A DNA stretch of 64,000 bases from an uncultured Roseicyclus sp. (GTDB taxonomy: Bacteria; Pseudomonadota; Alphaproteobacteria; Rhodobacterales; Rhodobacteraceae), in assembly GCA_937139335.1 (NCBI GenBank), contig CAKZPN010000046.1, positions 181,746 through 245,745 on the forward strand. Direction: 5' to 3'. The notes beneath the pieces are model-generated. The model saw only the letters and a program-made list of their open reading frames with translations, searched no databases and was not told the origin of the DNA. Made by a program: the position numbers and the translations under genes. Each line of letters begins with the position of its first letter. Positions within the stretch are counted from its first letter, which is position 1. Below are positions 7,534 through 17,880 of the stretch, in pieces.

Positions 7534-9152
7534 GTCGCGGGCGCCCCGTCGCGGACGAGTTTCCACTGGATCGCGTCGAGCAGCGCCTCGAAACTCGCGT
7601 CGACGATGTTCGCCGAGACGCCCACTGTCGACCAGCGCCGCCCGGTGCCGTCCTCGCTGTCGATGATGACGCGGGTGACGGCCTCGGTCCCGCCCTGGGT
7701 GATCCGCACCTTGAAGTCGACCAGCCTGATGTCGTCGATGTAGCGCTGGTAGGGGCCGAGATCCTTGGCCAGCGCCTTGGACAGCGCGTTGACCGGGCCG
7801 CGGTCGGTGCCCTGGTCGTCCATCGACTCGCTGACCGACAGCGTCTTCTCGTCGCCGATCTTCACCACCACCACGGCTTCCGACAGGCTCACCATGCGGT
7901 CGTACTTGTTTTTGCGGCGCTCCACCGTGACCTTGTAGCGCTTGACCTCGAAGAACCGAGGCATGTCGCCAAGCGCCCGGCGGGCGAGCAATTCGAAGCT
8001 CGCCTGCGCGGTGTCGTAGGAATAGCCCTGATCCTCGCGCGCCTTGATCTCGTCGAGGATGCCGGGCAGCGCCGGGTGGTCGCGCGGGACATCGAGGCCC
8101 ATGTCGGCGAGGCGCTGGCGCAGGTTCGACTGCCCGGCTTGGTTCGACATCGGGATGATGCGGGCGTTGCCGACGAGGGACGGGTCGATGTGTTCGTAGG
8201 TGGTCGGATTCTTCGCGATGGCCGAGGCGTGCAGCCCCGCCTTGTGCGCAAAGGCCGAGGCGCCGACGTAAGGTGCCTGCCGCTGCGGCACGCGGTTCAG
8301 GATGTCGTCGAGCATGCGGCTGATGCGGGTCAGGTCGTGCAGCGCGTCGTGGCTGACCCCGGTCTCGAACAGGCTCGCGTAGGGCTCCTTCAGCAGCAGC
8401 GTCGGGATCAGCGTGGTGAGGTTCGCGTTGCCGCAACGCTCGCCGAGGCCGTTCAGCGTGCCCTGGATCTGCCGCGCGCCGGCCATGACGGCGGCAAGGC
8501 TGCCTGCGACGGCCGTTTCGGTGTCGTTGTGGGTGTGGATGCCGAGGCGGTCGCCGGGGATGCCGGCCCCGATCACGGCGGCGGTGATCTCGCCGATCTC
8601 GACCGGCAGCGTGCCGCCGTTGGTGTCGCAGAGCACGATCCAGCGCGCGCCCGCGTCATGGGCGGCCTGCAGGCAGGCGAGCGCGTAGGCCGGGTTCGCC
8701 TTGTAACCGTCGAAGAAATGCTCCGCGTCGAACAGCGCCTCGCGGCCCTGGGACACGCAATGGGCGACGGAAGCGCGGATGTTCTCGAGGTTGTCGTCGA
8801 GCGGGAGGCCGAGCGCCTCGGTGACATGGAAATCATGGGTCTTGCCGACGAGGCAGACCGAGGGCGTGCCGGCGTTGAGGACGGCGGCGAGGATGTCGTC
8901 GTTCTCGGCCGAACGACCCGCGCGTTTCGTCATGCCGAAGGCGGTGAGGGTCGCGCGGGTCTGCGGCGCGGCGTCGAAGAAGGCGCTGTCGGTCGGGTTC
9001 GCGCCGGGCCAGCCGCCCTCGATATGGTCGAGGCCAAGCGCGTCGAGAGCCTTCGCGATGCGGATCTTCTCTGGGGTGGAGAACTGCACGCCCTGGGTCT
9101 GCTGCCCGTCCCGGAGGGTGGTGTCGTAGAGGTGGAGGCGGGCGCGGGTCAT
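7530..9152 (-). CDS. cimA: Citramalate synthase
   Basis: Condenses acetyl-CoA and pyruvate to (R)-citramalate, the first step of the threonine-independent isoleucine pathway. 540 residues: an N-terminal HMGL-like TIM barrel with YDTTLRDGQQ (residues 9-18), the catalytic/metal HTHND motif, a GERCGNANL loop and HKAGLHASA, followed by a C-terminal LeuA-type regulatory domain (about 400-530). The direct-citramalate subtype, rather than isopropylmalate or homocitrate synthase, is supported by the overall length and the GVQFS...IEGGWPGANP sequence after the TLRDG motif. First gene of a three-gene overlapping unit. The C-terminal domain implies feedback control, probably by isoleucine. Confidence 0.93.
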   Translation of the reverse strand: MTRARLHLYDTTLRDGQQTQGVQFSTPEKIRIAKALDALGLDHIEGGWPGANPTDSAFFDAAPQTRATLTAFGMTKRAGRSAENDDILAAVLNAGTPSVCLVGKTHDFHVTEALGLPLDDNLENIRASVAHCVSQGREALFDAEHFFDGYKANPAYALACLQAAHDAGARWIVLCDTNGGTLPVEIGEITAAVIGAGIPGDRLGIHTHNDTETAVAGSLAAVMAGARQIQGTLNGLGERCGNANLTTLIPTLLLKEPYASLFETGVSHDALHDLTRISRMLDDILNRVPQRQAPYVGASAFAHKAGLHASAIAKNPTTYEHIDPSLVGNARIIPMSNQAGQSNLRQRLADMGLDVPRDHPALPGILDEIKAREDQGYSYDTAQASFELLARRALGDMPRFFEVKRYKVTVERRKNKYDRMVSLSEAVVVVKIGDEKTLSVSESMDDQGTDRGPVNALSKALAKDLGPYQRYIDDIRLVDFKVRITQGGTEAVTRVIIDSEDGTGRRWSTVGVSANIVDASFEALLDAIQWKLVRDGAPAT

Positions 9153-9360
9153 GGGCGGGCCCCGTGGTCAAGGGCCGGTTTCGCCCGAACAGCGCCGAAG
9201 GCGCCGGGCGAGCGCCTGCCCGTCCCGGCGGGCTGGCGCTTTGGCTGGTCTGGGCGCGAAGCTTGAGTGGAGGGCGGACGTGGCCGGCATAAAGCGTCTA
9301 GCTCTGGCGTTGCAGCGCCATCCCACGGGCAGGCTCGCGCCCGGCTTGCGGTGCGGGGGG

Positions 9361-10779
9361 TCACAGGAGGCCCTCCAGCTTGGCGGGGTCGAAGTTGGGG
9401 CCGGGGATCAGTTCTACACCCTCCTTGGACATGCGTACCTCGACACCTGCGGTGGTGAGGGCGGATTTGAGGGAGTCTACGGCAGTGAAATCCTTCGAAA
9501 CCAGCGCCGCCTCGCGCAGCTCGCTGAGGCGTATCGTGGCATCATTAAGTCGGTTGAAGTCTTCGTTTCCTGTCCAGTACGCCTCAATGGTCGAGAAATC
9601 GAATCCAAGAAAGTTGAGCGAGGCGAGCAGCTTACTTACGTCTCGCTTCTTAGCTAGATCATAGAGAGTATGGATCGCGAGTGATGTGTTGAGATCATCG
9701 CTGATCGCATCGACCACCCGCTTGTCAACGTCTTCAGGACCAACAGTTCGTGCAATCTCATCGGTGATCAAGGAAAGGAAGTTCGACAAAGCACTCTCCG
9801 CCTCCTCCGCCTTCCGCTTCGTCCAGTCCATCGGCTTCGAATAATGCGTCGACAGCATCACGAAGCGGATCACCTCGCCCGGCACGCCCTGGTCCAGCAG
9901 ATCGCGCACCGTGAAGAAGTTGCCCAAGGACTTCGACATCTTCTTGCCCTCGACCTGGAGCATCTCGTTGTGCATCCAGATCTTCGCCATCTCCTCGGTG
10001 TGGTTGGCGCAGCAGCTCTGCGCGATCTCGTTCTCGTGGTGGGGGAACATCAGGTCGTTGCCGCCGCCGTGGATGTCGAAGGTGTCGCCCAAGAGCGCCT
10101 TGGCCATCGCCGAGCATTCGATGTGCCACCCCGGCCGCCCGCGCCCCCAAGGACTGTCCCAGCCGGGTTCCTGCGCATCCGAGGGCTTCCACAGCACGAA
10201 ATCCATCGGGTTGCGCTTGTAGGGCGCGACCTCGACCCGGGCGCCCGCGATCATGTCGTCGACGGACCGGCCCGAGAGCGCGCCGTAGTGCTCGCGCCAG
10301 CTGTCGACGGCGAAGAGGACATGGCCCTCGGCGGCATAGGCGTGGCCCTCGTCGATCAGCGTCTCGATCATCGCCACCATCTGCGGGATGAACTCGGTCG
10401 CGCGCGGCTCGTGGGTGGGGCGGAGCGTGCCGAGCGCGTCCATGTCGGCGTGATACCAGGCGATGGTTTGCTCGGTCCGCTCGCGGATCAGGTCTTCCAG
10501 GCTGCCCTCCGCCCCGACCTCCTTCCGCGCCAGGGCGGCCGCGTTGATCTTGTCGTCCACGTCGGTGAAGTTGCGCACGTAGGTGACGTGGTCCGGCCCG
10601 TAGACATGGCGGAGAAGCCGATAGAGCACGTCGAAGACGATGACCGGCCGCGCGTTACCCAGATGCGCGCGGTCGTAGACCGTGGGGCCGCAGACATACA
10701 TCCGCAGGTTGTCGGGATCCAACGGCTGCAGCGGCTCGACCTTGCGGGTCTTGGAATTTCGGAGGCGAATCTCAACCAT
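9361..10779 (-). CDS. cysS: Cysteinyl-tRNA synthetase
   Basis: Charges tRNA-Cys in the cytosol. 472 residues, class I aminoacyl-tRNA synthetase: the HIGH box appears as HLGN in [15 protein letters not shown] (residues 31-45), a zinc cysteine is in the YVCGPT segment, the DDKIN segment follows FTDVD, and KMSKS occurs as [10 protein letters not shown]. The C-terminal DALR-type helical domain is complete. Unusually, the DNA coding this last domain (roughly 9480-9800) is clearly less G+C-rich than the rest and uses codons such as TTA, TTG and CTT that are rare in the neighbours, which looks like a recombined segment. The frame is intact. Confidence 0.96.
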   Translation of the reverse strand: MVEIRLRNSKTRKVEPLQPLDPDNLRMYVCGPTVYDRAHLGNARPVIVFDVLYRLLRHVYGPDHVTYVRNFTDVDDKINAAALARKEVGAEGSLEDLIRERTEQTIAWYHADMDALGTLRPTHEPRATEFIPQMVAMIETLIDEGHAYAAEGHVLFAVDSWREHYGALSGRSVDDMIAGARVEVAPYKRNPMDFVLWKPSDAQEPGWDSPWGRGRPGWHIECSAMAKALLGDTFDIHGGGNDLMFPHHENEIAQSCCANHTEEMAKIWMHNEMLQVEGKKMSKSLGNFFTVRDLLDQGVPGEVIRFVMLSTHYSKPMDWTKRKAEEAESALSNFLSLITDEIARTVGPEDVDKRVVDAISDDLNTSLAIHTLYDLAKKRDVSKLLASLNFLGFDFSTIEAYWTGNEDFNRLNDATIRLSELREAALVSKDFTAVDSLKSALTTAGVEVRMSKEGVELIPGPNFDPAKLEGLL

Positions 10780-11033
10780 GAACTGGCCTTTCAGCGGACC
10801 GATGACCGGCGCCGGGGGCCTAACAGTTTGGGGAGGTGTTGGAAACCAAAGATGCCCGGCCCGGCGACATGTGTCAGCGGGGAATACAGATCTCGATCGT
10901 ACGGGTCATCAGCGTCATGGCGCGACCATGCCCCCGCGCGCGGCCCGGTGCAAGGGGGGGCGCGGCGGGGCTTGCCTTCGCGCGGCCCCTGTGACCACCT
11001 CCGCCGCGACACCCCCTAGCCGGAGAACCGCCC

Positions 11034-12203
11034 ATGCCCGCCCCCTCGACCCGCATCTCGACGCTGACCGGCACCGGCGACGACGGCTGGGGCATCTTCT
11101 ACAAGGCGCGCGCGCTGAAGGCGGCGGGGCGCGAGGTGCTGGAGCTGACCATCGGCGAACACGACATCGGCACCGCGCCCGCGATCCTCGACGAGATGCA
11201 CCGCGCGGCGAAGGCCGGGCACACGGGCTATGCCGCCGTGCCCGGCATCGCGCCGCTGCGCGCGGCGGTGGCCGAGCGGTTGTCGGCGCAGCATGGCGTT
11301 GCCTACGGCCCCGAGAACGTGCTGATCGTGCCGGGCGCGCAGGCGGGGCTCTTCGCGGCGCATCACGCCGCCTGCGACGAGGGCTGTCGCGCGCTGCTGA
11401 TCGACCCGCATTACACCACCTACCCCGGCACGATCCGCGCCGTGGGCGCCCTGCCCGTGCCCGTCGCCGCCCGCAGCGAGGACGGGTTCCAGCCCGACCT
11501 GGCCGCGCTGGCCGAGGCCGCCCCCGGCGCACGCTCGCTGCTGATCAACAGCCCCAACAACCCGACCGGCGCGGTCTACACGGACGAGAGCCTCGCCGGC
11601 ATCGCGCACATCGCCGAGGCGAATGACCTCTGGGTGATCTCGGACGAGGTCTATGACACGCAGGTCTGGTCCGGGCGGCACCGCCCCTTTGCCGGGCAGC
11701 CCGGCATGGCGGCGCGCACGCTGACGGTGGGGTCGATGTCGAAGAGCCACGCGATGACCGGCTCGCGTCTGGGTTGGGTCGTCGGTCCGGCCGAGGTGAT
11801 CGGACGGCTCATCACGCTCGCGACCCACACCACCTACGGCGTGCCGGGTTACATCCAGGAAGCGGGATTGTTCGCGTTGCGGCAGGGCGCGGCGGTGGAG
11901 ACCGAGGTCGCGGCGCCATTCCTCCGGCGCCGCAAGCTGCTGCTCGACAAGATCGCGGAACAGAACCGCGTCCGGGCGATCCCGCCGGATGGGGCGATGT
12001 ACGTGATGCTCGACATCCGCGCGACGGGGCTGTCGGGTGAGGATTTCGCCGAGCGGCTGCTGGAGCGGACGGGTGTGGCGGTGATGCCCGGCGAAAGCTT
12101 CGGACACGCGGCGGCGGGGCATCTGCGGGTCGCGCTGACCCTGCCCGACGCGGTGTTCGACATCGCGGTAACGCGGCTGATCGAGTTTGCGAAGGCGGTC
12201 TGA
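11034..12203 (+). CDS. Pyridoxal-phosphate aminotransferase (class I/II)
   Basis: 389-residue fold-type I aminotransferase. The PLP-anchoring lysine is K237 in SMSKSHAMTGSRLGW. The cofactor-binding asparagine lies in NSPNNPTG (172-179), and the aspartate contacting the PLP pyridine nitrogen is D204 in SDEVYD. A C-terminal arginine for the substrate carboxylate is expected in the HLRVALT stretch. It belongs with aspartate/aromatic-type aminotransferases, but the amino donor and acceptor cannot be decided. It stands as a single gene divergent from cysS and is closed by a clear hairpin terminator. Confidence 0.9.
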   Translation: MPAPSTRISTLTGTGDDGWGIFYKARALKAAGREVLELTIGEHDIGTAPAILDEMHRAAKAGHTGYAAVPGIAPLRAAVAERLSAQHGVAYGPENVLIVPGAQAGLFAAHHAACDEGCRALLIDPHYTTYPGTIRAVGALPVPVAARSEDGFQPDLAALAEAAPGARSLLINSPNNPTGAVYTDESLAGIAHIAEANDLWVISDEVYDTQVWSGRHRPFAGQPGMAARTLTVGSMSKSHAMTGSRLGWVVGPAEVIGRLITLATHTTYGVPGYIQEAGLFALRQGAAVETEVAAPFLRRRKLLLDKIAEQNRVRAIPPDGAMYVMLDIRATGLSGEDFAERLLERTGVAVMPGESFGHAAAGHLRVALTLPDAVFDIAVTRLIEFAKAV

Positions 12204-12226
12204 TCCCGCCAAGCCACCGCGAACGA

Positions 12227-12254
12227 AAAGACCCGGCGTCACCGCCGGGCCTTT
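12227..12254. terminator. Bidirectional hairpin terminator
   Basis: A 7-bp perfect GC stem (12232-12238 with 12243-12249, loop TCAC) is flanked by AAAG on the left and CTTT on the right, which extend the stem after one mismatch. It lies between the convergent aminotransferase and outer-membrane protein genes and could serve both; the T-run is short. Confidence 0.75.
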
Positions 12255-12284
12255 GAAAATCTCGTCAGACAGCCTGCGGTGGCG

Positions 12285-12902
12285 TCAGAACTGGAAGCCG
12301 ACGTTCAGCCCGAGTGTCGTGAACGACAGATCCGCGCCGCTGCCCGAGAAATCGTCGACCTCGTGCTGCAGAAGTTCCGCGCCGATCGTCATGCGGTCGT
12401 TCAGCCGGTAATCCATGCCGATGCCATAGACCGGGCCCCAGTCCATGTCGTCGATGGCGATGCCGGTCGAGACGGTGGTGCCATGAACGCCGGCGGTGCC
12501 GTAGATGAACGCGTTGCCGGTATCGAGCCCGAGTTCCAGCGTCGCGCGCATCACCGAATCGATCGAATCGATGCCGGGAGTGTCGGCGTCCAGCTCACCG
12601 GCCACGTAATCGAACTCGGTGCCGAAGACGATGCTGCCGTAGTCGTGGCGGTAGCCGAAGAAGATGCCGGCGAGGTGGCCGTCGACATCGGCATCGGGAA
12701 AGGCCGCGCCGGGAATGGCACCGTAGTCGATGTCACCACGGCCGAATTCCAGCTGAACACCGCCGTAAAAGCCGCTCCACTGCTCGACAGGCGCGGGCGG
12801 CGTGATCACGACGGGCGGCTGCGGCGCGGTCGGGACGCCACCGGCGTGGGCGGAGGTGGCGAGTGCCAGGGTGGCGGCGGCGAAAAGGATGGGGCGAAGC
12901 AT
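12285..12902 (-). CDS. Small outer-membrane beta-barrel protein
   Basis: 205 residues. The start at 12900-12902 has an excellent AAGGAGG ribosome site, and the product begins with a typical signal peptide (MLRPILFAAATLALATSAHA, cleavage after AHA). After a proline-rich linker (about 21-40) the chain alternates aromatic and small residues in amphipathic strands, begins WSGFYGGVQLEFG and ends GLNVGFQF. The terminal phenylalanine is the usual C-terminal signal for BAM insertion. It fits the OmpA-like / surface-antigen 8-stranded barrel group; no peptidoglycan-binding domain follows. Function unknown beyond an envelope structural role. Confidence 0.87.
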   Translation of the reverse strand: MLRPILFAAATLALATSAHAGGVPTAPQPPVVITPPAPVEQWSGFYGGVQLEFGRGDIDYGAIPGAAFPDADVDGHLAGIFFGYRHDYGSIVFGTEFDYVAGELDADTPGIDSIDSVMRATLELGLDTGNAFIYGTAGVHGTTVSTGIAIDDMDWGPVYGIGMDYRLNDRMTIGAELLQHEVDDFSGSGADLSFTTLGLNVGFQF

Positions 12903-13045
12903 GAATGCCTCCTTGTGTTTGGGTCCCGGCACGGCGTGAACGGACGTGCTGCCGGGCAAAGATTGGCGTTGTCCCAGTGATGCACCACAATCAAATTGAA
13001 AAACTATAAGCGGATGCTTGCTCAGGGTTTACTGTTGCAACACAG

Positions 13046-13696
13046 TCACGCCACGGGGTCGCCCAGCATCGCGGCAGCGCGCGCCAGGGCTTCGATCGCG
13101 GCCCAGTCCTGAGCCTCCACCCGATCCTTCGGCGCGACCCAGGAGCCGCCGGCGCAGATGACATTGGGCAAGGCGAGGTAGTCGGGCGCGTTCTGCGGCG
13201 TGACGCCACCCGTGGGGCAAAAGCTGACCTGCGGGATCGGGCCGCCGATGGCCTTCAGCGCGGGCGCGCCGCCCGCCGCCTCGGCCGGGAAAAACTTCAG
13301 CATGTCGAAGCCCATCTCGTAGAGCACCATGACCTCCGACGCGGTGGCGGCGCCTGGCAGCAGCGGCAGGTCTTCGTCGATGCAGGCCTGGATGAGCCGG
13401 GGCGTGGCGCCGGGCGAGACGCCGAAGCGTGCCCCCGCGCCCTTCGCGGCGCGCACATCCTCGGGCGTGAGCAAAGTGCCCGCGCCAACGATGCCGCCCG
13501 GCACCGCGGACATGGCGCGGATCGCGTCGAGCGCCGCGGGCGTGCGCAGCGTCACCTCCAGCGCGGGCAATCCGCCCGCCACCAGCGCCTCGGCCAGCGG
13601 GCGGGCCTGTGTGGCATCCTCGACCACGAGGACGGGGATGATGGGCGCGCGCAACGCGATCTCGCGGGCGGCGGCGGACTGGTCCTTGGGGGTCAT
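13046..13696 (-). CDS. eda: 2-dehydro-3-deoxyphosphogluconate aldolase (KDPG aldolase)
   Basis: Cleaves KDPG to pyruvate and glyceraldehyde 3-phosphate, the last step specific to the Entner-Doudoroff pathway. 216 residues, a class I aldolase TIM barrel: the Schiff-base lysine is K134 in DMLKFFPAE, the general-acid glutamate is E47 in LEVTLRT, and the phosphate loop is CPTGGVTPQN. The start ATG at 13694-13696 is chosen from the family N-terminus. It follows edd by 67 bases on the same strand, so the two are an operon controlled from the palindrome in front of edd. Confidence 0.95.
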   Translation of the reverse strand: MTPKDQSAAAREIALRAPIIPVLVVEDATQARPLAEALVAGGLPALEVTLRTPAALDAIRAMSAVPGGIVGAGTLLTPEDVRAAKGAGARFGVSPGATPRLIQACIDEDLPLLPGAATASEVMVLYEMGFDMLKFFPAEAAGGAPALKAIGGPIPQVSFCPTGGVTPQNAPDYLALPNVICAGGSWVAPKDRVEAQDWAAIEALARAAAMLGDPVA

Positions 13697-13763
13697 GCTG
13701 TCGTGCCTTCTAGTGCGGCGGGGTTGGCTGATAGTGGAAACTTGACGGGGGGCGGGCAACCCC

Positions 13764-15569
13764 TCAGACGACGACACCCGCGCCGATGCTGGCCGGGCCG
13801 GCAGTCTGGCGGAAGATCTCGAACAGCTCGCGGCCGACGCCATGGGCATTCGCGGACAAGTCCGGGGCGGCGGGCGTGCGGTCGGCGACGCCCTCGGTCA
13901 GCACCTCGAGCCGCCCTGCCGTCGCATCGACCCGCACGAGGTCGCCGTCCTGCAGCTTGCCGATCAAGCCGCCGTCCAGCGCCTCGGGCGCGACGTGGAT
14001 CGCCGAGGGCACCTTGCCCGACGCACCCGACATGCGGCCATCGGTGACCAGCGCGACCTTGTGGCCGCGGTCCTGCAGCACCGAGAGGAGCGGCGTCAGC
14101 GCGTGAAGTTCCGGCATGCCGTTGGCCTTGGGCCCCTGGTAGCGCACCACCACCACGACATCGCGGTTCAGCGCGCCCGACTGGAACGCCGCCTTGACCG
14201 CGGGCTGATCCTCGAACACCGCCGCCGGGGCCTCGATCACCTGCCGCTCGGGCGCGACGGCGGAGACTTTCATGACCCCGCGGCCAAGGTTGCCCGACAA
14301 CTCCACCAATCCACCTGATTTCTGGAACGGGTCGGACGCCGGGCGCAGGATCCGGTCGTTCTGCGTGTCGCGCGGGCCATCGGCCCAGGTGAGCGCGCCC
14401 TCCTTCAGCGTCGGTTCCTGCGCGTAGAGGGATAACCCCTGCCCCGCCACGGTCTTGGTGTCGGGATGCAGCCACCCCCCGTCGAGCAGCTCGCCGATCA
14501 TGTAGGCCAGCCCGCCTGCGGCGTGAAAATGGTTCACGTCCGCGAGGCCGTTGGGATAGACCCGCGCCATCAGTGGCGTCACCGCCGAGATATCCGCGAA
14601 ATCGGACCAGTCGATGATGACGCCGGCCGCGCGCGCCATGGCGACGAGGTGGATCACGAGGTTGGTCGAGCCGCCCGTGGCCATCAGCCCGACAATGCCG
14701 TTCACGAAGGCCTTTTCGTCGAGGATGTCGCAAACCGGCGTATAGGCGTTGCCAAGCGCGGTGATCGCGGCGGCCCGCTCGGCGGCGGCGTCGATCAGCG
14801 CATCGCGAAGCGGCGTGCCGGGGTTCACGAAGCTGGCGCCCGGCAGGTGCAACCCCATGAATTCCATCAGCATCTGGTTGGAATTTGCGGTGCCGTAGAA
14901 GGTGCAGGTGCCGGGGCCGTGGTAGGAGGCCATTTCGGCCGCCATCAGCGCGTCGCGGCCGACCTCGCCGGTGGCGAATTGCTGACGGACCTTCGACTTC
15001 TCGTCATTGGGCAGGCCGGTGGTCATCGGCCCCGCCGGCACGAAGATGCCAGGCAGGTAGCCGAAGGTGGCCGCCGCGATGACCAGACCCGGCACGATCT
15101 TGTCGCAGACGCCGAGATACATCGCCGCGTCGAAGGTGTTGTGGCTGAGCGCCACGCCGGTCGCCAGCGCGATCACGTCGCGCGAGAACAGCGACAGCTC
15201 CATCCCCACCTGCCCTTGCGTGACGCCGTCGCACATCGCGGGCACGCCGCCCGCGACCTGCGCGGTGGCGCCGACACGGCGGGCGGCGGATTTGATCCTG
15301 TCGGGGTAATCCTTGAACGGTTGATGCGCGCTCAGCATGTCATTGTAGGCGGTCACGATCCCGAGGTTCGGCGCGCGGCCCTCGACCAGCGCGTCCTTGT
15401 CCCCCTCCATCGCGGCATAGGCATGGGCCTGGTTGCCGCAGGTCAGGTGCGCGCGGCGCGGGCCATCCTCGGCCAGCTTGCGCATCCGGTCGAGATACAC
15501 GCCCCGCGTGTCCCGTGAACGCGCGACGATCCGGTCGGTGATTGCGGCGATACGATCATCCAAGGGCAT
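13764..15569 (-). CDS. edd: Phosphogluconate dehydratase
   Basis: Dehydrates 6-phosphogluconate to KDPG using a [4Fe-4S] cluster; cytosolic. 601 residues, the normal length for the IlvD/Edd family. Cluster cysteines are expected in [18 protein letters not shown] and [10 protein letters not shown]; the family signatures [11 protein letters not shown] and [13 protein letters not shown] are intact. Two in-frame starts five codons apart are possible; the inner ATG at 15567-15569 is preferred because GAGGTGGGG precedes it. Promoter-distal partner is eda. A perfect 14-bp operator lies 39 bases upstream of the start. Confidence 0.96.
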   Translation of the reverse strand: MPLDDRIAAITDRIVARSRDTRGVYLDRMRKLAEDGPRRAHLTCGNQAHAYAAMEGDKDALVEGRAPNLGIVTAYNDMLSAHQPFKDYPDRIKSAARRVGATAQVAGGVPAMCDGVTQGQVGMELSLFSRDVIALATGVALSHNTFDAAMYLGVCDKIVPGLVIAAATFGYLPGIFVPAGPMTTGLPNDEKSKVRQQFATGEVGRDALMAAEMASYHGPGTCTFYGTANSNQMLMEFMGLHLPGASFVNPGTPLRDALIDAAAERAAAITALGNAYTPVCDILDEKAFVNGIVGLMATGGSTNLVIHLVAMARAAGVIIDWSDFADISAVTPLMARVYPNGLADVNHFHAAGGLAYMIGELLDGGWLHPDTKTVAGQGLSLYAQEPTLKEGALTWADGPRDTQNDRILRPASDPFQKSGGLVELSGNLGRGVMKVSAVAPERQVIEAPAAVFEDQPAVKAAFQSGALNRDVVVVVRYQGPKANGMPELHALTPLLSVLQDRGHKVALVTDGRMSGASGKVPSAIHVAPEALDGGLIGKLQDGDLVRVDATAGRLEVLTEGVADRTPAAPDLSANAHGVGRELFEIFRQTAGPASIGAGVVV

Positions 15570-15607
15570 GTCCCCACCTCGCATGGCTGTTCCACGGCGG
15601 TATACCG

Positions 15608-15621
15608 TGTTAGCGCTAACA
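15608..15621. promoter_or_regulatory. Palindromic LacI-type operator upstream of edd-eda
   Basis: TGTTAGCGCTAACA is a perfect 14-bp palindrome in the 5' region of edd. Its inner 12 bp are identical to the site in front of zwf at 969-980. The two sites mark a shared regulon for glucose 6-phosphate breakdown; the regulator gene lies outside the window or is not recognisable. Confidence 0.75.
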
Positions 15622-15749
15622 ATGCCACCCCGCTGTTCGGCGCGACGGCTTTTTGCCCCGTTCAATGGGAACGACACCGCCGCCGAGGGGTTCCTCCGAC
15701 GAGACATGGAAACCGGACGATCTGCATGGAAACGCCGAAAGAGGACGAC

Positions 15750-16706
15750 ATGACACGGTCGAACAAGGACCGGCGCGGGCGCGACGCCGGCTCGCCGCTC
15801 GCCATGCCGCGCCGCGGGTGGCGCGACATCGCCTTGCGGACCTGGAACAGCCTGTCCGCCGATCATGTGAGCGTCGTCGCGGCGGGCGTGGCCTTCTATG
15901 CCATGCTCGCGATCGTCCCAACGCTCGTGGCACTGATGTCGGTCGGCGGGCTGGTGTTCGACCCGGTCGAGATCGCCGACGAGATCGAGGCACTCGTCGC
16001 CGCTTTGCCAAGCGACGCAGCGTCGCTGGTAGAGGAACAGATCGAGCGCATCCTGACCGACGAGGAGGCTGCCGGGATCGCCCTCATCCTGAGTATAGCC
16101 ATCGCGCTCTTTTCCGCCTCGCGCGGGGTGGTGACGCTGATCGACGGGATGAACATCGCCTATGACGAGACGGAAAAGCGCGGCTTCGTCGTCCTGACGC
16201 TGACGGCGCTGGCCCTAACCGTGGTGCTGATCGCGGGCGGTCTGATCGGGTTTGCCATCACCGTGATCGTGCCACCCGTGCTCGACGCGCTTGGGCTAGG
16301 GTCGGACACGCAGACGGCCGTAAGCGCCCTGCGCTGGCCTGTCCTGGGGGCGCTCACCATTTTCGGGCTGTCGATCCTCTACCGCTATGGACCCAGCCGC
16401 GCCAACGCGCGCTGGCGATGGATTACGCCAGGCGCTGTCCTGGCCACGGTTCTCTGGCTGGCGGGGTCGTTCCTGTTTTCGGTCTACGTGGAAAATTTCG
16501 GCAGCTATGGCCGGACCTACGGCTCGCTCGGGGCCATCGTCATCCTGCTGACCTGGCTGTGGCTGTCCGCCTTCATCGTGCTCGTGGGGGCCGAGGTGGA
16601 TTCCGAACTCGAACACCAGACCGAACGTGACAGCACGACCGGACCGACCCGCCCCATGGGTCAGCGCGGCGCGGTCAAGGCCGATACGACGGGGCCGATC
16701 CCCTGA
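15750..16706 (+). CDS. YihY / BrkB family inner-membrane protein
   Basis: 318-residue polytopic protein of the YihY/virulence factor BrkB family (once called ribonuclease BN, an assignment now considered wrong). About six hydrophobic helices: [18 protein letters not shown] near residue 40, then [67 protein letters not shown] and [23 protein letters not shown]. The LTWLWLSAF...GAE ending is the family hallmark. The C-terminal 30 residues are polar and cytoplasmic. ATG 15750 is preferred over an upstream ATG at 15726 because AAGAGGA precedes it. Physiological role unknown. Confidence 0.88.
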   Translation: MTRSNKDRRGRDAGSPLAMPRRGWRDIALRTWNSLSADHVSVVAAGVAFYAMLAIVPTLVALMSVGGLVFDPVEIADEIEALVAALPSDAASLVEEQIERILTDEEAAGIALILSIAIALFSASRGVVTLIDGMNIAYDETEKRGFVVLTLTALALTVVLIAGGLIGFAITVIVPPVLDALGLGSDTQTAVSALRWPVLGALTIFGLSILYRYGPSRANARWRWITPGAVLATVLWLAGSFLFSVYVENFGSYGRTYGSLGAIVILLTWLWLSAFIVLVGAEVDSELEHQTERDSTTGPTRPMGQRGAVKADTTGPIP

Positions 16707-16709
16707 GCG

Positions 16710-17843
<1,134 letters not shown>

Positions 17844-17880
17844 GGTCCCCGTCTCCTCCCTCGGTGTTCTGTCACGGACC

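Noticed and set aside
10874..10918. 14-codon minus-strand frame ([14 protein letters not shown]) upstream of the cysS start region, considered as a leader peptide
   Set aside because: It lies upstream of the aminotransferase on the opposite strand to it and on the cysS strand, but has only one Cys, no strong ribosome site and no terminator/antiterminator pair that I can draw.
15726..15749. Upstream ATG as start of the YihY/BrkB gene
   Set aside because: The ATG at 15750 has the better ribosome site (AAGAGGA); the eight extra residues are not family-like.
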